Shown: positions 49,958-58,445 of the stretch, in pieces | How the letters are laid out: the number at the start of each line of letters is the position of its first letter | How positions within the stretch are numbered: the first letter of the stretch is position 1 | Assembly (NCBI GenBank): GCA_030373505.1 | Contig: JAUCYS010000004.1 | Location: 124,001-188,000 of the forward strand | DNA: 64,000 nucleotides | DNA from: Parasphingorhabdus sp. | Lineage (GTDB): Bacteria; Pseudomonadota; Alphaproteobacteria; Sphingomonadales; Sphingomonadaceae | Reading direction: 5' to 3' | Notes under the pieces: generated by a model | Database searches by the model: none | Told to the model about the DNA's origin: nothing | What the model saw: only the letters and a program-made list of their open reading frames with translations | Position numbers and translations under genes: made by a program

Positions 49958-51124
49958 CTAGTCCTTGCTGGCGAGCGCCCCGAAACCGCCTTCTGGATAA
50001 GGCAAGATCATCTCGCCATCGGGGGCCGCGGTGAAAGTGGTCTGTGTGGGATAGGCAAATTCCAGACCCGCTTCATTAAAGGCCTGCAATATCGCGAGCC
50101 CGATCCGGTGACGGCCCTCATAGACCACATCATAGTCGCTGCTCATGATATCGAAATCGAGCTCGAAATTGATCGAACTGTCGCCGAATCCGACAAAGCC
50201 CGACCGGATGAACACCGCCTCGTTTTCTTCCACGATCTTCTTGAGCAGACCCGGAATCCGTCGCGCCTCATCCGGTTTGGTCTGATAAATGACGCCGATG
50301 CCGAAGCGCGTCCGCCGCCTCGCCAGGCGAGTCATATTGACGATTTCCTTGCCCAGCAGATTGGTATTGGAAATGATGATTTCCTCACCGGTGATCGCCC
50401 GCAACCGCGTACTTTTGAGGCCGATTTTCTCAATCGTTCCCACCGTCGTATCGTAGCTGATCGTCTCGCCGCGTCGGAACGGCTTGTCGAAAATGATCGA
50501 CAGGGCCGCGAACAGATCGGAGAAAATGCCCTGGGCCGCCAGACCGATAGCGATACCGCCGACTCCCAGACCGGCGATCAGGCCGGTCACATCCACACCC
50601 AGATTGTCCAGGATCATGATGGCAGCGACGGCAAAAACCACGAAAGTAACCAGCAGACGGATGAGCGTCATCGCGTTTTCCAGCGTCTCATGCTGATCCG
50701 GGTCCTGCGAGGTCCGGCGGACGATCAGTCCGAGAATGACTTCCCGCAGCCAGAAGGCAACTTGCAACACCGCCGAAATCGTGAACAATATGTGCACCAC
50801 CCGGTCAACGCTCGACGGGGCGCTGGCAAAATTCACGACCAGCTCCGCAGATACCATGAGCATGAAAAATTTGCTGGTACGGGCAATGGTCTTGCCCAGG
50901 ATCGCCCGATAGCCTGTCAGGTCGTCGTTGTTCCGCACATATCGCGCGGCCAAACGCTTGATTGCCCCGAGCAGGAAGAAGATTGCGGTACCTATGGCAA
51001 CTGCGAGAAGAAGTTCCATATAATGGTTCGAAAGCCACGTTGCCCCGTCGCTGATCAGTCGCTGAACAGATGCACCGATATCCGGCATTGCGGGCGAGGA
51101 GGCTGTATCAGATGTTTTTGTCAT
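49958..51124 (-). CDS. Small-conductance mechanosensitive channel (MscS family)
   Basis: 388 residues. Membrane segments lie at about 35-55, 80-100, 120-140 and 160-180. The pore helix is GLIAGLGVGGIAIGLAAQGI, Gly/Ala-rich as in MscS. The beta domain (FRRGETISYDTTVGTIEKIG, NTNLLGKEIVNMTR) and the C-terminal alpha/beta domain follow. It opens under membrane tension to release solutes. Longer at the N-terminus than E. coli MscS by one membrane helix. Confidence 0.93.
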   Translation of the reverse strand: MTKTSDTASSPAMPDIGASVQRLISDGATWLSNHYMELLLAVAIGTAIFFLLGAIKRLAARYVRNNDDLTGYRAILGKTIARTSKFFMLMVSAELVVNFASAPSSVDRVVHILFTISAVLQVAFWLREVILGLIVRRTSQDPDQHETLENAMTLIRLLVTFVVFAVAAIMILDNLGVDVTGLIAGLGVGGIAIGLAAQGIFSDLFAALSIIFDKPFRRGETISYDTTVGTIEKIGLKSTRLRAITGEEIIISNTNLLGKEIVNMTRLARRRTRFGIGVIYQTKPDEARRIPGLLKKIVEENEAVFIRSGFVGFGDSSINFELDFDIMSSDYDVVYEGRHRIGLAILQAFNEAGLEFAYPTQTTFTAAPDGEMILPYPEGGFGALASKD

Positions 51125-51183
51125 AGCGCTTCAGCTAAGATGAAGTGCGGGCAATAACAACCCGTGGGATGCAATCTTCACCG

Positions 51184-51954
51184 TCACCGCTGATCGCCCG
51201 TGCCTGCACGGGCACCGATGAGAAATTCCACATTGCCCTTGGGGCCGGTAATAGGGCTTTCCGTAACCCCCATGATGTTGCAGCCGCTTGCGATCAGCCA
51301 GTCTCTGACTTTGTCACAGGCCGCCTGGCGAACCGCTTCATCGCGGACAACGCCCCCTTTACCGACATCGCTGCGTTCCGCCTCAAATTGTGGTTTCACC
51401 AGCGCCACCAGTATCGCGCCTGGCTTGGCAAACTCCAGCGGTCGTTCCAGCACCTTGACCAGCGAGATGAAACTGGCGTCGCATACGATGATGTCGACTT
51501 TTTCCGGAATATGCTGTTCGGTCAGGATTCGGGCGCTGGTCTGCTCGTGCACCACAACCCGCTCGTCCTGGCGCAGCTTCCACGCCAGCTGGTTGGTGCC
51601 GCTATCCACTGCGTAGACTTTCTTCGCCCCGCCCTGGAGCAATACGTCGGTAAAGCCCCCCGTGCTGCTGCCGACATCCATCGCGGTCATCCCGGCGACA
51701 TCTATCGCGAAATGACGCAGCGCATGGTCCAGCTTGATACCGCCGCGCGACACCCAGGGATGGTCTTTGCCTTTGAGTTCAATCGCTGCATCGCTGGCAA
51801 TCTTGTGACCCGGCTTGTCGATTTTCTTTCCCGCCACGCTCACCAGGCCCGCCATGATATAGGCCTGCGCCTTGGCGCGGCTTTCGGCGAGGCCGCGATC
51901 CGCCAACAGCTGGTCAACGCGTTGCTTCGCGACTTTGGGTTCTGAACTGGACAT
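51184..51954 (-). CDS. tlyA: TlyA-type rRNA 2'-O-methyltransferase/haemolysin A family
   Basis: 256 residues. The N-terminal S4 RNA-binding domain (KQRVDQLLADRGLAESRAKA, about 10-65) is followed by an FtsJ-like methyltransferase domain with the SAM motif MDVGSSTGGFTDVLLQGGAK and PGHKIASDAAIELKG before it. ALVKPQFEAERSDVGKGGVV is also typical. It likely methylates 16S and/or 23S rRNA ribose. It runs divergently from the lipoprotein gene. Confidence 0.93.
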   Translation of the reverse strand: MSSSEPKVAKQRVDQLLADRGLAESRAKAQAYIMAGLVSVAGKKIDKPGHKIASDAAIELKGKDHPWVSRGGIKLDHALRHFAIDVAGMTAMDVGSSTGGFTDVLLQGGAKKVYAVDSGTNQLAWKLRQDERVVVHEQTSARILTEQHIPEKVDIIVCDASFISLVKVLERPLEFAKPGAILVALVKPQFEAERSDVGKGGVVRDEAVRQAACDKVRDWLIASGCNIMGVTESPITGPKGNVEFLIGARAGTGDQR

Positions 51955-52004
51955 CGGAAATGAGGACTAGCCTAGCCCGATCCTTTTGGCCATATTCCTT
52001 GGCT

Positions 52005-52544
52005 ATGAGAATCATTGCTATCCCTCGCCTCCTTCCCTTCGCGCTGCTTGCTCTCGCAGGTTGCTCGACTGCGATCCCTGAACCGGCTCCAGCTCCCGAG
52101 CCCATCAAACCTGTCGCAGCCCCCGCGCCAGCACCAGCCCCGCTTTCGGACAACTGGATTGACTGGCCGATCACCCCTGGTACTTGGACATACCGTGAGG
52201 ATGGCCGTGGCTCGCTGGCGCTTTTCGGCGAAATCGGAAAAGATGCGGTATTCATCATCCGCTGCGATCAATCGCGTCGGCAATTGTTCCTCTCCCGCGC
52301 CGGTGCGGTTGGAAACGGGGCCACCATGCTATTGCGGGCCAGCGCCGGGCAGGCATCCTATCCAGCGACCAACAGTGGCGGAACGCCCGCCTATGCCGCG
52401 ATCTCGGTATCTCCCGGCGACCTCATGATGGACCGTATCGCCTATAGCCGCGGCCGCTTTGCGGTTGAAACCAGCGGCCTGCGCTCGCTCGCAATCCCCG
52501 CTTGGCCGGAATTCAGTCGTGTGGTGGAAGATTGTCGCCGGTAA
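52005..52544 (+). CDS. Putative lipoprotein of unknown function
   Basis: 179 residues from ATG 52005. Signal peptide RIIAIPRLLPFALLALAGC with lipobox LAGC, then a Pro/Ala-rich linker (PAPAPEPIKPVAAPAPAPAP), then a domain of about 120 residues (DNWIDWPITPGTWTYREDGR, AYAAISVSPGDLMMDRIAYS) that is not recognised. Two Cys (IIRCDQSR and VEDCRR) could form a disulfide. Probably attached to the outer membrane. Confidence 0.8.
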   Translation: MRIIAIPRLLPFALLALAGCSTAIPEPAPAPEPIKPVAAPAPAPAPLSDNWIDWPITPGTWTYREDGRGSLALFGEIGKDAVFIIRCDQSRRQLFLSRAGAVGNGATMLLRASAGQASYPATNSGGTPAYAAISVSPGDLMMDRIAYSRGRFAVETSGLRSLAIPAWPEFSRVVEDCRR

Positions 52545-52661
52545 TCCGATGCCTATCAGGCCGGAACGCGCAATTGTGACAGCAAAATAAATAATTTCAA
52601 GTCTTGTTCACGAGTCGGATTTGATTCACACCACAAGGGTCGAACAGCGGAGAGAAGTTCA

Positions 52662-52766
52662 ATGCAACAGTTCGTATTTCATTCACAAGCGAAAGGAGGT
52701 GGTCCGATGTCTCATGGTTCAGCACAGGGGTCGGAAAAATCCGTTCGGGGGGCATATCTGATCTAG
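52662..52766 (+). CDS. Short ORF (34 codons) with an exceptionally long Shine-Dalgarno sequence
   Basis: MQQFVFHSQAKGGGP followed in frame by MSHGSAQGSEKSVRGAYLI. The first ATG (52662) has GGAGAGAAG upstream. The second in-frame ATG (52707) is preceded by GAAAGGAGGTGGTCC (52691-52705), which pairs with the last 15 bases of 16S rRNA with one G-U wobble. A strong terminator follows 48 bases after the stop. So a short, independent transcript with a very well-translated 19- or 34-residue peptide is likely. No family known to me. Confidence 0.5.
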   Translation: MQQFVFHSQAKGGGPMSHGSAQGSEKSVRGAYLI

Positions 52767-52814
52767 AAATCAGGCAACCCGGCAGCGGCACTTCCTACCG
52801 CTGACCCATGTTCA

Positions 52815-52850
52815 GAGGCTGTTGGTCCTTCGGGACCAGCAGCCTCTTTT
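52815..52850 (+). terminator. Strong rho-independent terminator with TTCG loop
   Basis: GAGGCTGTTGGTCC-TTCG-GGACCAGCAGCCTC, a 14-bp stem with one G-T pair, followed by TTTT. On the plus strand it ends the short ORF transcript; it lies at the very end of the convergent DUF2721 gene, which stops at 52850. Confidence 0.9.
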
Positions 52851-53329
52851 CATTTCGCGCGGTCAGAATTTTCTAGATATTCCTCCCGGATCATGAAATC
52901 GCGAATACCGATCCGCACTTCGCGGAAGAATTGGATCAGGGCCACCGAAAGCAAAAGCACGGCGGTGATGAAAGCGCCTGCCACAACTTCTGCCAGCAGC
53001 GGGTAGCTGGTCAGACCCATGACAAATAACAAGCCGATCAGAATACAGACCACAATGGCGCTAACGACGCTGAAATAGATGGCGCTGTTCACATATTTGA
53101 TCCGCAACTGCAGATCCCGCAATTCGTTGACGCATAAAATATGCTCCGCTCCCTCGGTTTCGAGAAAGCGATTTTGCATGAGCCGGGAGCGGTCAATGAT
53201 CCGGGCCAGCCTGCCGGTAAAAATATTGAGCATGCTTCCCATGGCAACCAGCAAAAAGGCCGGTGCCATGGCGATTTGCAATACGGTTACGATATCCGCC
53301 TTCGCGAGATCCGACAGCACCGGTATCAT
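52850..53329 (-). CDS. DUF2721 family membrane protein
   Basis: 159 residues with three membrane segments (MAPAFLLVAMGSMLNIFTGR, VVSAIVVCILIGLLFVMGL, VVAGAFITAVLLLSVALIQF). NIFTGRLARIIDRSRLMQNR is the conserved DUF2721 motif. Its function is unknown. The ATG overlaps the cysG-like stop by four bases (ATGA), so it is the last gene of the argH-lptM-lysA-cysG run. Confidence 0.9.
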   Translation of the reverse strand: MIPVLSDLAKADIVTVLQIAMAPAFLLVAMGSMLNIFTGRLARIIDRSRLMQNRFLETEGAEHILCVNELRDLQLRIKYVNSAIYFSVVSAIVVCILIGLLFVMGLTSYPLLAEVVAGAFITAVLLLSVALIQFFREVRIGIRDFMIREEYLENSDRAK

Positions 53330-54102
53330 GTCTTCATCCTGATTCGCACGGTCAGGCCTTTCGCCGGTTTCTCGTCCCAGACCGCCAGGTCAAACCGTTC
53401 CGCATCGGCCCTGGCGCGGTCGAGCACGGCGTTCGGCACGTCGGCGCTGGCAAAAATCTGGTCGGCGCGGCCCAGCAGGCGGGCTTGCCGCAAGGTGAGA
53501 TCATCCGGATCCGCGCTGGTCAGCAGCATATCCTCAACTTCGGAGAGGTCCTTTGCGAAACGCATGGCCAGCCAGGTTTCGAGATTGGATGACGAGTTTT
53601 CCGACAAAACATCAACAACGCCGCCAGGGTCCAGGGCCGCATCAATGGCCTTGCGACGCTCGGAGCCTTCAGGCCAGATCTGCTTGATCCGTTCCCGCGC
53701 AGCAGAAAGGCCGCTGGCGAGACTGCCGAGATTCCCCGGTATCAGTTGTTCCAGCCGCTGACGCAGCGACTTCGCAAGACCTGCGGAGGCTCCACCGGTG
53801 CCGATGGCGATCAGAACCGGATCGCGGTCGACAAGCGCCGGTGTCGTATAATCGCACAAGGCAGACCGGTCGACGGCATTGACCAGAAGGCCTCGCGCCT
53901 TGAGCCGCTTGACTGCAGCCAGTGCTTCCTCATCATCCTCAAGGGCAACCACCGCAAGCACAGCGTCCGAAGCAGCTTCATCATCGACGATCACGGCGCC
54001 AGCGCGCTCGTACAGCCGCCGCTTCGCATCCGCCATTTCTCCAGTGCCTAGCAATATGACCTTTCGCCCGGAAAGATTCACAAAGATCGGCAGCTGATTC
54101 AT
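53326..54102 (-). CDS. cysG: Precorrin-2 dehydrogenase/sirohydrochlorin ferrochelatase with truncated methylase remnant
   Basis: 258 residues. Residues 1-115 are the NAD-binding Met8/CysG-N domain (FVNLSGRKVILLGTGEMADA; ALVDRDPVLIAIGTGGASAG). The dimerisation part follows (LAKSLRQRLEQLIPGNLGS). After about residue 195, DPDDLTLRQARLLGRADQIF and a short continuation (ARADAER) look like the first 50-60 residues of the uroporphyrinogen methylase domain of CysG; the rest of that domain is missing. It makes sirohaem from precorrin-2. The start overlaps the lysA stop (ATGA). Confidence 0.85.
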   Translation of the reverse strand: MNQLPIFVNLSGRKVILLGTGEMADAKRRLYERAGAVIVDDEAASDAVLAVVALEDDEEALAAVKRLKARGLLVNAVDRSALCDYTTPALVDRDPVLIAIGTGGASAGLAKSLRQRLEQLIPGNLGSLASGLSAARERIKQIWPEGSERRKAIDAALDPGGVVDVLSENSSSNLETWLAMRFAKDLSEVEDMLLTSADPDDLTLRQARLLGRADQIFASADVPNAVLDRARADAERFDLAVWDEKPAKGLTVRIRMKT

Positions 54103-55358
54103 TTCAGCCAGTCGGGCACATGTTCGGCCGCCATGATCGTTGCCGGCTCGATCCGGTCGGCAACCACCGCATAGCGATCGCCATCGACCAGCACCTCCGG
54201 CACCAGAGGCCGGCTGTTATAGGTATTCGCCATGGTTGCGCCATAGGCGCCGGCGGTACGAAATATGCCGAGATCATCCGTCTGCACTCGATCAACCACC
54301 CGCTCCTTGGCGAAAATATCGCTGCTTTCGCAAATTGGGCCGACGATCGATGCCACCATGGTCTCGCCGCTTGGCTCCACGGCCTCAAAATCATGCCATG
54401 CGTCATAAATGGCTGGCCGCATCAAATCGTTCATCGCTGCGTCAACGATCACAAAATCGCTGTCCAGGCCGGGTTTGATCCGGATCACCTTGGTGATCAT
54501 GACACCGCTATTGCCGGCGATGACCCGGCCGGGTTCGAACATCAGGGTCACGTCCCACCCCTGCGTCACCCTCGCAACCATCGCGCCATATTCCGCAGGA
54601 CTAGGCGGATTGTCCTCCGGCTTGTAGGGCACGCCAAGGCCGCCACCCAGATCGACATGCGTGATGACATGTCCCGCGCTGCGCAACTGCGTCACCAGTT
54701 CACCCATTCTTGCATAGCATTTTTCAAGCGGGTCAAGCCGCTGCAACTGGCTGCCGATATGGACGGCCACCCCGCGCAGGTTCAGTCCCTCGAATTTCGC
54801 AAGACGGGCATAAATATCCGGCGCGACATCAATCGCGACTCCGAATTTATTTTCCTTCTTGCCGGTTGAAATCTTCGCATGGGTTCCCGCATCGACATCG
54901 GGATTGACCCGCAGCGTTGCGGACGCCTTCACGCCCCGGGCGGCTGCTATCTCCGCCAGCATCTCGCCTTCTTCTTCCGATTCGAGATTGAACTGCCCGA
55001 TGCCCTTGTCGAGGCCGAGCGCCAGTTCCTCGCGACTTTTGCCAACTCCGGAAAAGACGATGTCTTCCGCCTTCATTCCCGCCGCCAGCGCCCGCTGCAA
55101 TTCACCGCCGGAGACAACATCAGCGCCATAGCCCTGATTGGCCAGAATCCGCAGGACCGCCAGATTGGGATTCGCCTTGACCGCGAATGCGAGGTGAATT
55201 TTACCGGCATCCTTCAGGCCTTCCCGAAAGACGCGCGCGTGGCGCTCGAGCGTCGCCCGGGAATAGACATACACCGGCGTGCCGACTTCTTTCGCGATTT
55301 GCGACAAAGGAATATCTTCCGCGTGCAAAACACCATTTTTAAGCTGGAAATGGTCCAA
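54099..55358 (-). CDS. lysA: Diaminopimelate decarboxylase
   Basis: 419 residues. PLP-binding Lys61 in HLAFAVKANPNLAVLR. HIDLGGGLGVPY-like segment (THVDLGGGLGVPYKPEDNPP), FEPGRVIAGNSGVMITKVIR and the C-terminal GPICESSDIFAKER with the active-site Cys are all present. It makes lysine from meso-diaminopimelate. It follows the small lipoprotein gene and overlaps the sirohaem gene. Confidence 0.96.
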   Translation of the reverse strand: MDHFQLKNGVLHAEDIPLSQIAKEVGTPVYVYSRATLERHARVFREGLKDAGKIHLAFAVKANPNLAVLRILANQGYGADVVSGGELQRALAAGMKAEDIVFSGVGKSREELALGLDKGIGQFNLESEEEGEMLAEIAAARGVKASATLRVNPDVDAGTHAKISTGKKENKFGVAIDVAPDIYARLAKFEGLNLRGVAVHIGSQLQRLDPLEKCYARMGELVTQLRSAGHVITHVDLGGGLGVPYKPEDNPPSPAEYGAMVARVTQGWDVTLMFEPGRVIAGNSGVMITKVIRIKPGLDSDFVIVDAAMNDLMRPAIYDAWHDFEAVEPSGETMVASIVGPICESSDIFAKERVVDRVQTDDLGIFRTAGAYGATMANTYNSRPLVPEVLVDGDRYAVVADRIEPATIMAAEHVPDWLK

Positions 55359-55389
55359 AATCTTGTACTTTCAAACGGTTGGAACGGGA

Positions 55390-55641
55390 TTAGCCAGGGG
55401 GCGGCAGGTCAAATTCGTCATTCTGACGTTTTTCCGAGCGGCGAAGCAGTTCGTCGCTGCGCTCCGGTTTTGCCTGGCTTGATGGGACCAGCAGCTCTTC
55501 TCCGCTGGGCGCTTTCATTTCGCCATAGACGGGTGGAGGCAGCGCTTCACCCTTTGCGGGCTGCAAGGCACCACGGTTGCCGCATGCGGCGAGCATCACC
55601 GTCACACCGGCCAGCAGCAGGATCGAAGGAATTTTCTTCAT
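55390..55641 (-). CDS. lptM: Small LptM-like lipoprotein
   Basis: 83 residues with signal peptide MKKIPSILLLAGVTVMLAAC (lipobox LAAC). The segment after the lipid Cys, GNRGALQPAKGEA, fits the short YifL/LptM motif (C-G-x-x-G-x-L-x-x-P), here followed by a charged, probably disordered tail. LptM helps the LPS translocon LptDE mature. Its place between argH and lysA is the usual one. One base separates it from the argH stop. Confidence 0.85.
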   Translation of the reverse strand: MKKIPSILLLAGVTVMLAACGNRGALQPAKGEALPPPVYGEMKAPSGEELLVPSSQAKPERSDELLRRSEKRQNDEFDLPPPG

Positions 55642-55642
55642 T

Positions 55643-57019
55643 TCAGCTCTCCAAGCCCAACGCTTTTTGTGCCCTGGCGATCTGAACCCTTACCTGATCC
55701 GGCGCGGTCCCGCCATAGCTGGAGCGGCTTGCCACCGAAGCGTCGACACTGAGTACGCTGAACACATCGGAACCGATGCGCTTGTCAATCGCCTGAAACT
55801 GTTCAAGCGTCAGATCGGCCAAACTGCAATTCTGTTGCTCCGCCAGAGCCACCACCGCGCCTGTGATATGATGCGCCTCGCGAAACGGCAGTTTCGCTTC
55901 CCGCACCAGCCAGTCGGCAAAATCGGTCGCGGTGGAATAGCCTGATTCCGCCAGCGCGCGCATCCGCTGGCCGCTGAATTCCACTTCCGCGACCATGCCG
56001 GCCATGGCCGCGATCGACAGGCCAAGCAGATCATGGGCTTCGAATACGGGGGGCTTGTCGTCCTGCATGTCCTTGGAATAGGCGAGCGGCAGCCCTTTCA
56101 TGGTGATCACCAGCGCATTCATCGCGCCGGCGATGCGCCCGCAATGGCCGCGCACCAGTTCGGCGGCGTCCGGATTGCGCTTCTGTGGCATGATTGAGGA
56201 GCCGGTTGAAAAACTGTCCGGCAATTTGATGAAACCGAACGGCTGGCTCGCCCAGATGACGAATTCCTCGGCCAGACGCGAGAGATGCAGGCTGCACTGG
56301 GTTGCAGCCATCAAATAGTCGAGAGCGAAATCCCGGTCCGAAACCGAATCCAGGCTGTTGGCGGTCGGGCCATCAAAGCCCAGCGCCGATGCTGTATTCT
56401 CACGATCAATCGGGAATCCGGTTCCTGCCAGTGCGGCGGCACCGAGCGGCGACTCGTTCATCCGTCGCCTTGCATCGGCGAAGCGAGAACGATCGCGCCG
56501 GATCATCTCATAATAAGCCATGAGATGATGACCGAGGCTCACCGGCTGGGCCGACTGCAGATGGGTAAAGCCCGGCATGATTGTGTCGGCATGCTCCTCC
56601 GCACGCGCGACCAGCGCCTTCTGCAGGGCCGCCAGAGCGCTCTCTGCCATATCCATGGCATCGCGCACCCATAGCCGGAAATCGGTCGCGACCTGGTCAT
56701 TGCGCGAGCGGGCAGTATGCAACCGTCCCGCCGCTGGCCCGACAATCTCCGAAAGACGCGCTTCCACATGCATGTGGATGTCTTCCAGATCAAGATTTTC
56801 GGTTATTCCGTCCGCTTCATATTCCTGGGCAATCTGGTTCAGACCGTTGATAATTTGTGTCGCATCTTCCGCCTCGACAATCTCCTGCTCCGCCAGCATG
56901 GCCACATGAGCCAGGCTAGCGCGGATGTCGTGCCGCCATAATTTCTTGTCGAAAGGTATTGAGGCGTTTATCTCGCGCATGATTGATGAAGGGCCATCGG
57001 CAAATCTGCCGCCCCACAT
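55643..57019 (-). CDS. argH: Argininosuccinate lyase
   Basis: 458 residues from ATG 57019 ([11 protein letters not shown], the family N-terminus; no good ribosome binding site, so a start a few codons upstream is possible). Conserved blocks are [46 protein letters not shown] and the signature [17 protein letters not shown]. It releases arginine and fumarate from argininosuccinate. It is divergent from tlpA with 28 bases between the starts. Confidence 0.95.
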   Translation of the reverse strand: MWGGRFADGPSSIMREINASIPFDKKLWRHDIRASLAHVAMLAEQEIVEAEDATQIINGLNQIAQEYEADGITENLDLEDIHMHVEARLSEIVGPAAGRLHTARSRNDQVATDFRLWVRDAMDMAESALAALQKALVARAEEHADTIMPGFTHLQSAQPVSLGHHLMAYYEMIRRDRSRFADARRRMNESPLGAAALAGTGFPIDRENTASALGFDGPTANSLDSVSDRDFALDYLMAATQCSLHLSRLAEEFVIWASQPFGFIKLPDSFSTGSSIMPQKRNPDAAELVRGHCGRIAGAMNALVITMKGLPLAYSKDMQDDKPPVFEAHDLLGLSIAAMAGMVAEVEFSGQRMRALAESGYSTATDFADWLVREAKLPFREAHHITGAVVALAEQQNCSLADLTLEQFQAIDKRIGSDVFSVLSVDASVASRSSYGGTAPDQVRVQIARAQKALGLES

Positions 57020-57047
57020 GACATTGGAATTTTTCGTGACTTTAGTG

Positions 57048-57635
57048 ATGCGTACCGTCCTGTCGATGATGCTGTTGGTGGGCCTAGGGGCCTGCGATAG
57101 AGACTCCGGCGAAGCGGGGCAAGAATTTGCTGACAGCAAGCCTCAGGAAGATGGCGAGACGATCGAGAGCGGCAAGGGCATGGTCGGCAAGCTGGACATT
57201 TCCCAGCGCGGCACGGCGATGGTCGACACGCCCTTCCAGGCCCCAGACGGCAGCGCGGTACGATTGCGCGACTTCACCGGCAAGCCGTTGCTGGTCAACA
57301 TCTGGGCGACATGGTGCGCGCCTTGCATTGTCGAAATGCCGATGCTGGACAAACTGGCCGCGCGGGAAAAAGACCGGCTCAAGGTACTGGTCGTGTCTCA
57401 GGACATCCAGGGCGCCGAGAAGGTTGCCCCGTTTTTCGAACGCGGCAATTTTCAGGAACTGGAACCCTATGTTGACCCGGAAAATGGTTTGAGCTTCGGC
57501 TTCGGGTCGGGCCTGATGCCGACCACCGTGCTCTATGACGCGCAGGGCAAGGAAGTCTGGCGAGTGATCGGGGCCATGGACTGGGATGGCGCCAAGGCTG
57601 CCGCACTGCTGGAAGATACGCTGACGAAGGGCTGA
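57048..57635 (+). CDS. TlpA-family thioredoxin-like lipoprotein
   Basis: 195 residues from ATG 57048 (ATG 57018 is in frame and possible). Signal peptide [15 protein letters not shown] with lipobox LGAC. The thioredoxin fold has [20 protein letters not shown], with the redox motif WCAPC, and a cis-Pro region [14 protein letters not shown] membrane-bound periplasmic disulfide reductase, often serving cytochrome c or copper-centre maturation. Its usual genomic place is opposite argH, as here. Confidence 0.92.
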   Translation: MRTVLSMMLLVGLGACDRDSGEAGQEFADSKPQEDGETIESGKGMVGKLDISQRGTAMVDTPFQAPDGSAVRLRDFTGKPLLVNIWATWCAPCIVEMPMLDKLAAREKDRLKVLVVSQDIQGAEKVAPFFERGNFQELEPYVDPENGLSFGFGSGLMPTTVLYDAQGKEVWRVIGAMDWDGAKAAALLEDTLTKG

Positions 57636-57835
57636 ACAACGCCTTTCCGGTCCGCTCCGCTGGTGGAGCCCAAATGGACTGGCACGAATGGTTTGGCCTG
57701 GCGATGCCCGGGCTGGCTCTGCTTCGATTGCCATGAGGTTGGTTGGGCACAGAGCGGCCCGCGTAATCGCGCTATTCCATTTCGGCTGAAGCGAATGAAC
57801 GCTGCATACCAACTCCGAACTCTGCGTCGGAATGG

Positions 57836-57911
<76 letters not shown>

Positions 57912-58103
57912 CATGACCAGATGCTTGGTAGCATCATTGGGCTAGGCGAGCGCCATTGCCAAATCATCGTGCCTTTGGCAAGCCTATTTGCGTTTCTATC
58001 CCAACAAGTTGTTCCGCAGCAAATTTTCCACCCGCTTCTGACATGACCTTCAGCCTATTAACCAGAATCCAAGCTGACTCCGCGATTCGCCAGTTATGCC
58101 TCG

Positions 58104-58112
58104 TTATCCACA
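58104..58112 (+). promoter_or_regulatory. DnaA box (TTATCCACA)
   Basis: An exact match to the E. coli consensus, 334 bases before the dnaA start and directly next to an AT-rich stretch. Most likely used for dnaA autoregulation or origin binding. Confidence 0.7.
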
Positions 58113-58304
58113 GCATATAATTCTTTCTTTACAATACTTTACAAAGATATTTAGAAAAATCCGGGGCTTGCCGCTGTCAATCGAAATATTTCATTTTTTT
58201 TACACTGCGGCGCTTGATCGACTCACTCCGACGGGCTTACTAGAGAGGCTCGGCTGGTGGCTACGATTGCAATATCCGAGCCTAATTTGAAAATATAGAT
58301 GACC

Positions 58305-58324
58305 GTTGAAAACGTGTTTTCAAC
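58305..58324. promoter_or_regulatory. Palindrome GTTGAAAAC-GT-GTTTTCAAC upstream of dnaA
   Basis: Nine-base perfect arms with a two-base centre, 121 bases before the dnaA start. The symmetry suggests a dimeric regulator site; no T-run follows, so it is not a terminator. Confidence 0.5.
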
Positions 58325-58445
58325 ATCAGATCGGTTGTGCCTGATTCATTCCCATGGCTGGGGGTAAGGCAGAGCCACTTAAATCTAGGTCTGCGGTCAA
58401 TTGTCGGTGTTGTAATCGGGCGCCAAACTGGGAAGTTGTCGGGGG

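Larger units (their letters stand above)
57912..58445. other. Intergenic region upstream of dnaA, with AT-rich stretch
   Basis: 534 bases without a gene. It contains a perfect DnaA box (58104-58112), followed by about 80 AT-rich bases (58113-58200) with TTTCTTTACAATACTTTACA, and a near-perfect palindrome at 58305-58324. The rest shows no clear signal. This is a dnaA promoter/autoregulatory region and possibly part of a replication origin; with a single perfect box the latter is weak. Confidence 0.5.

Noticed and set aside
57674-57736. A 20-codon frame (MDWHEWFGLAMPGLALLRLP) between tlpA and tRNA-Val
   Set aside because: It has a GGTGGAG before it, but it is short, has no terminator or coupling to a neighbour and matches nothing I recognise; probably chance or a decayed remnant.
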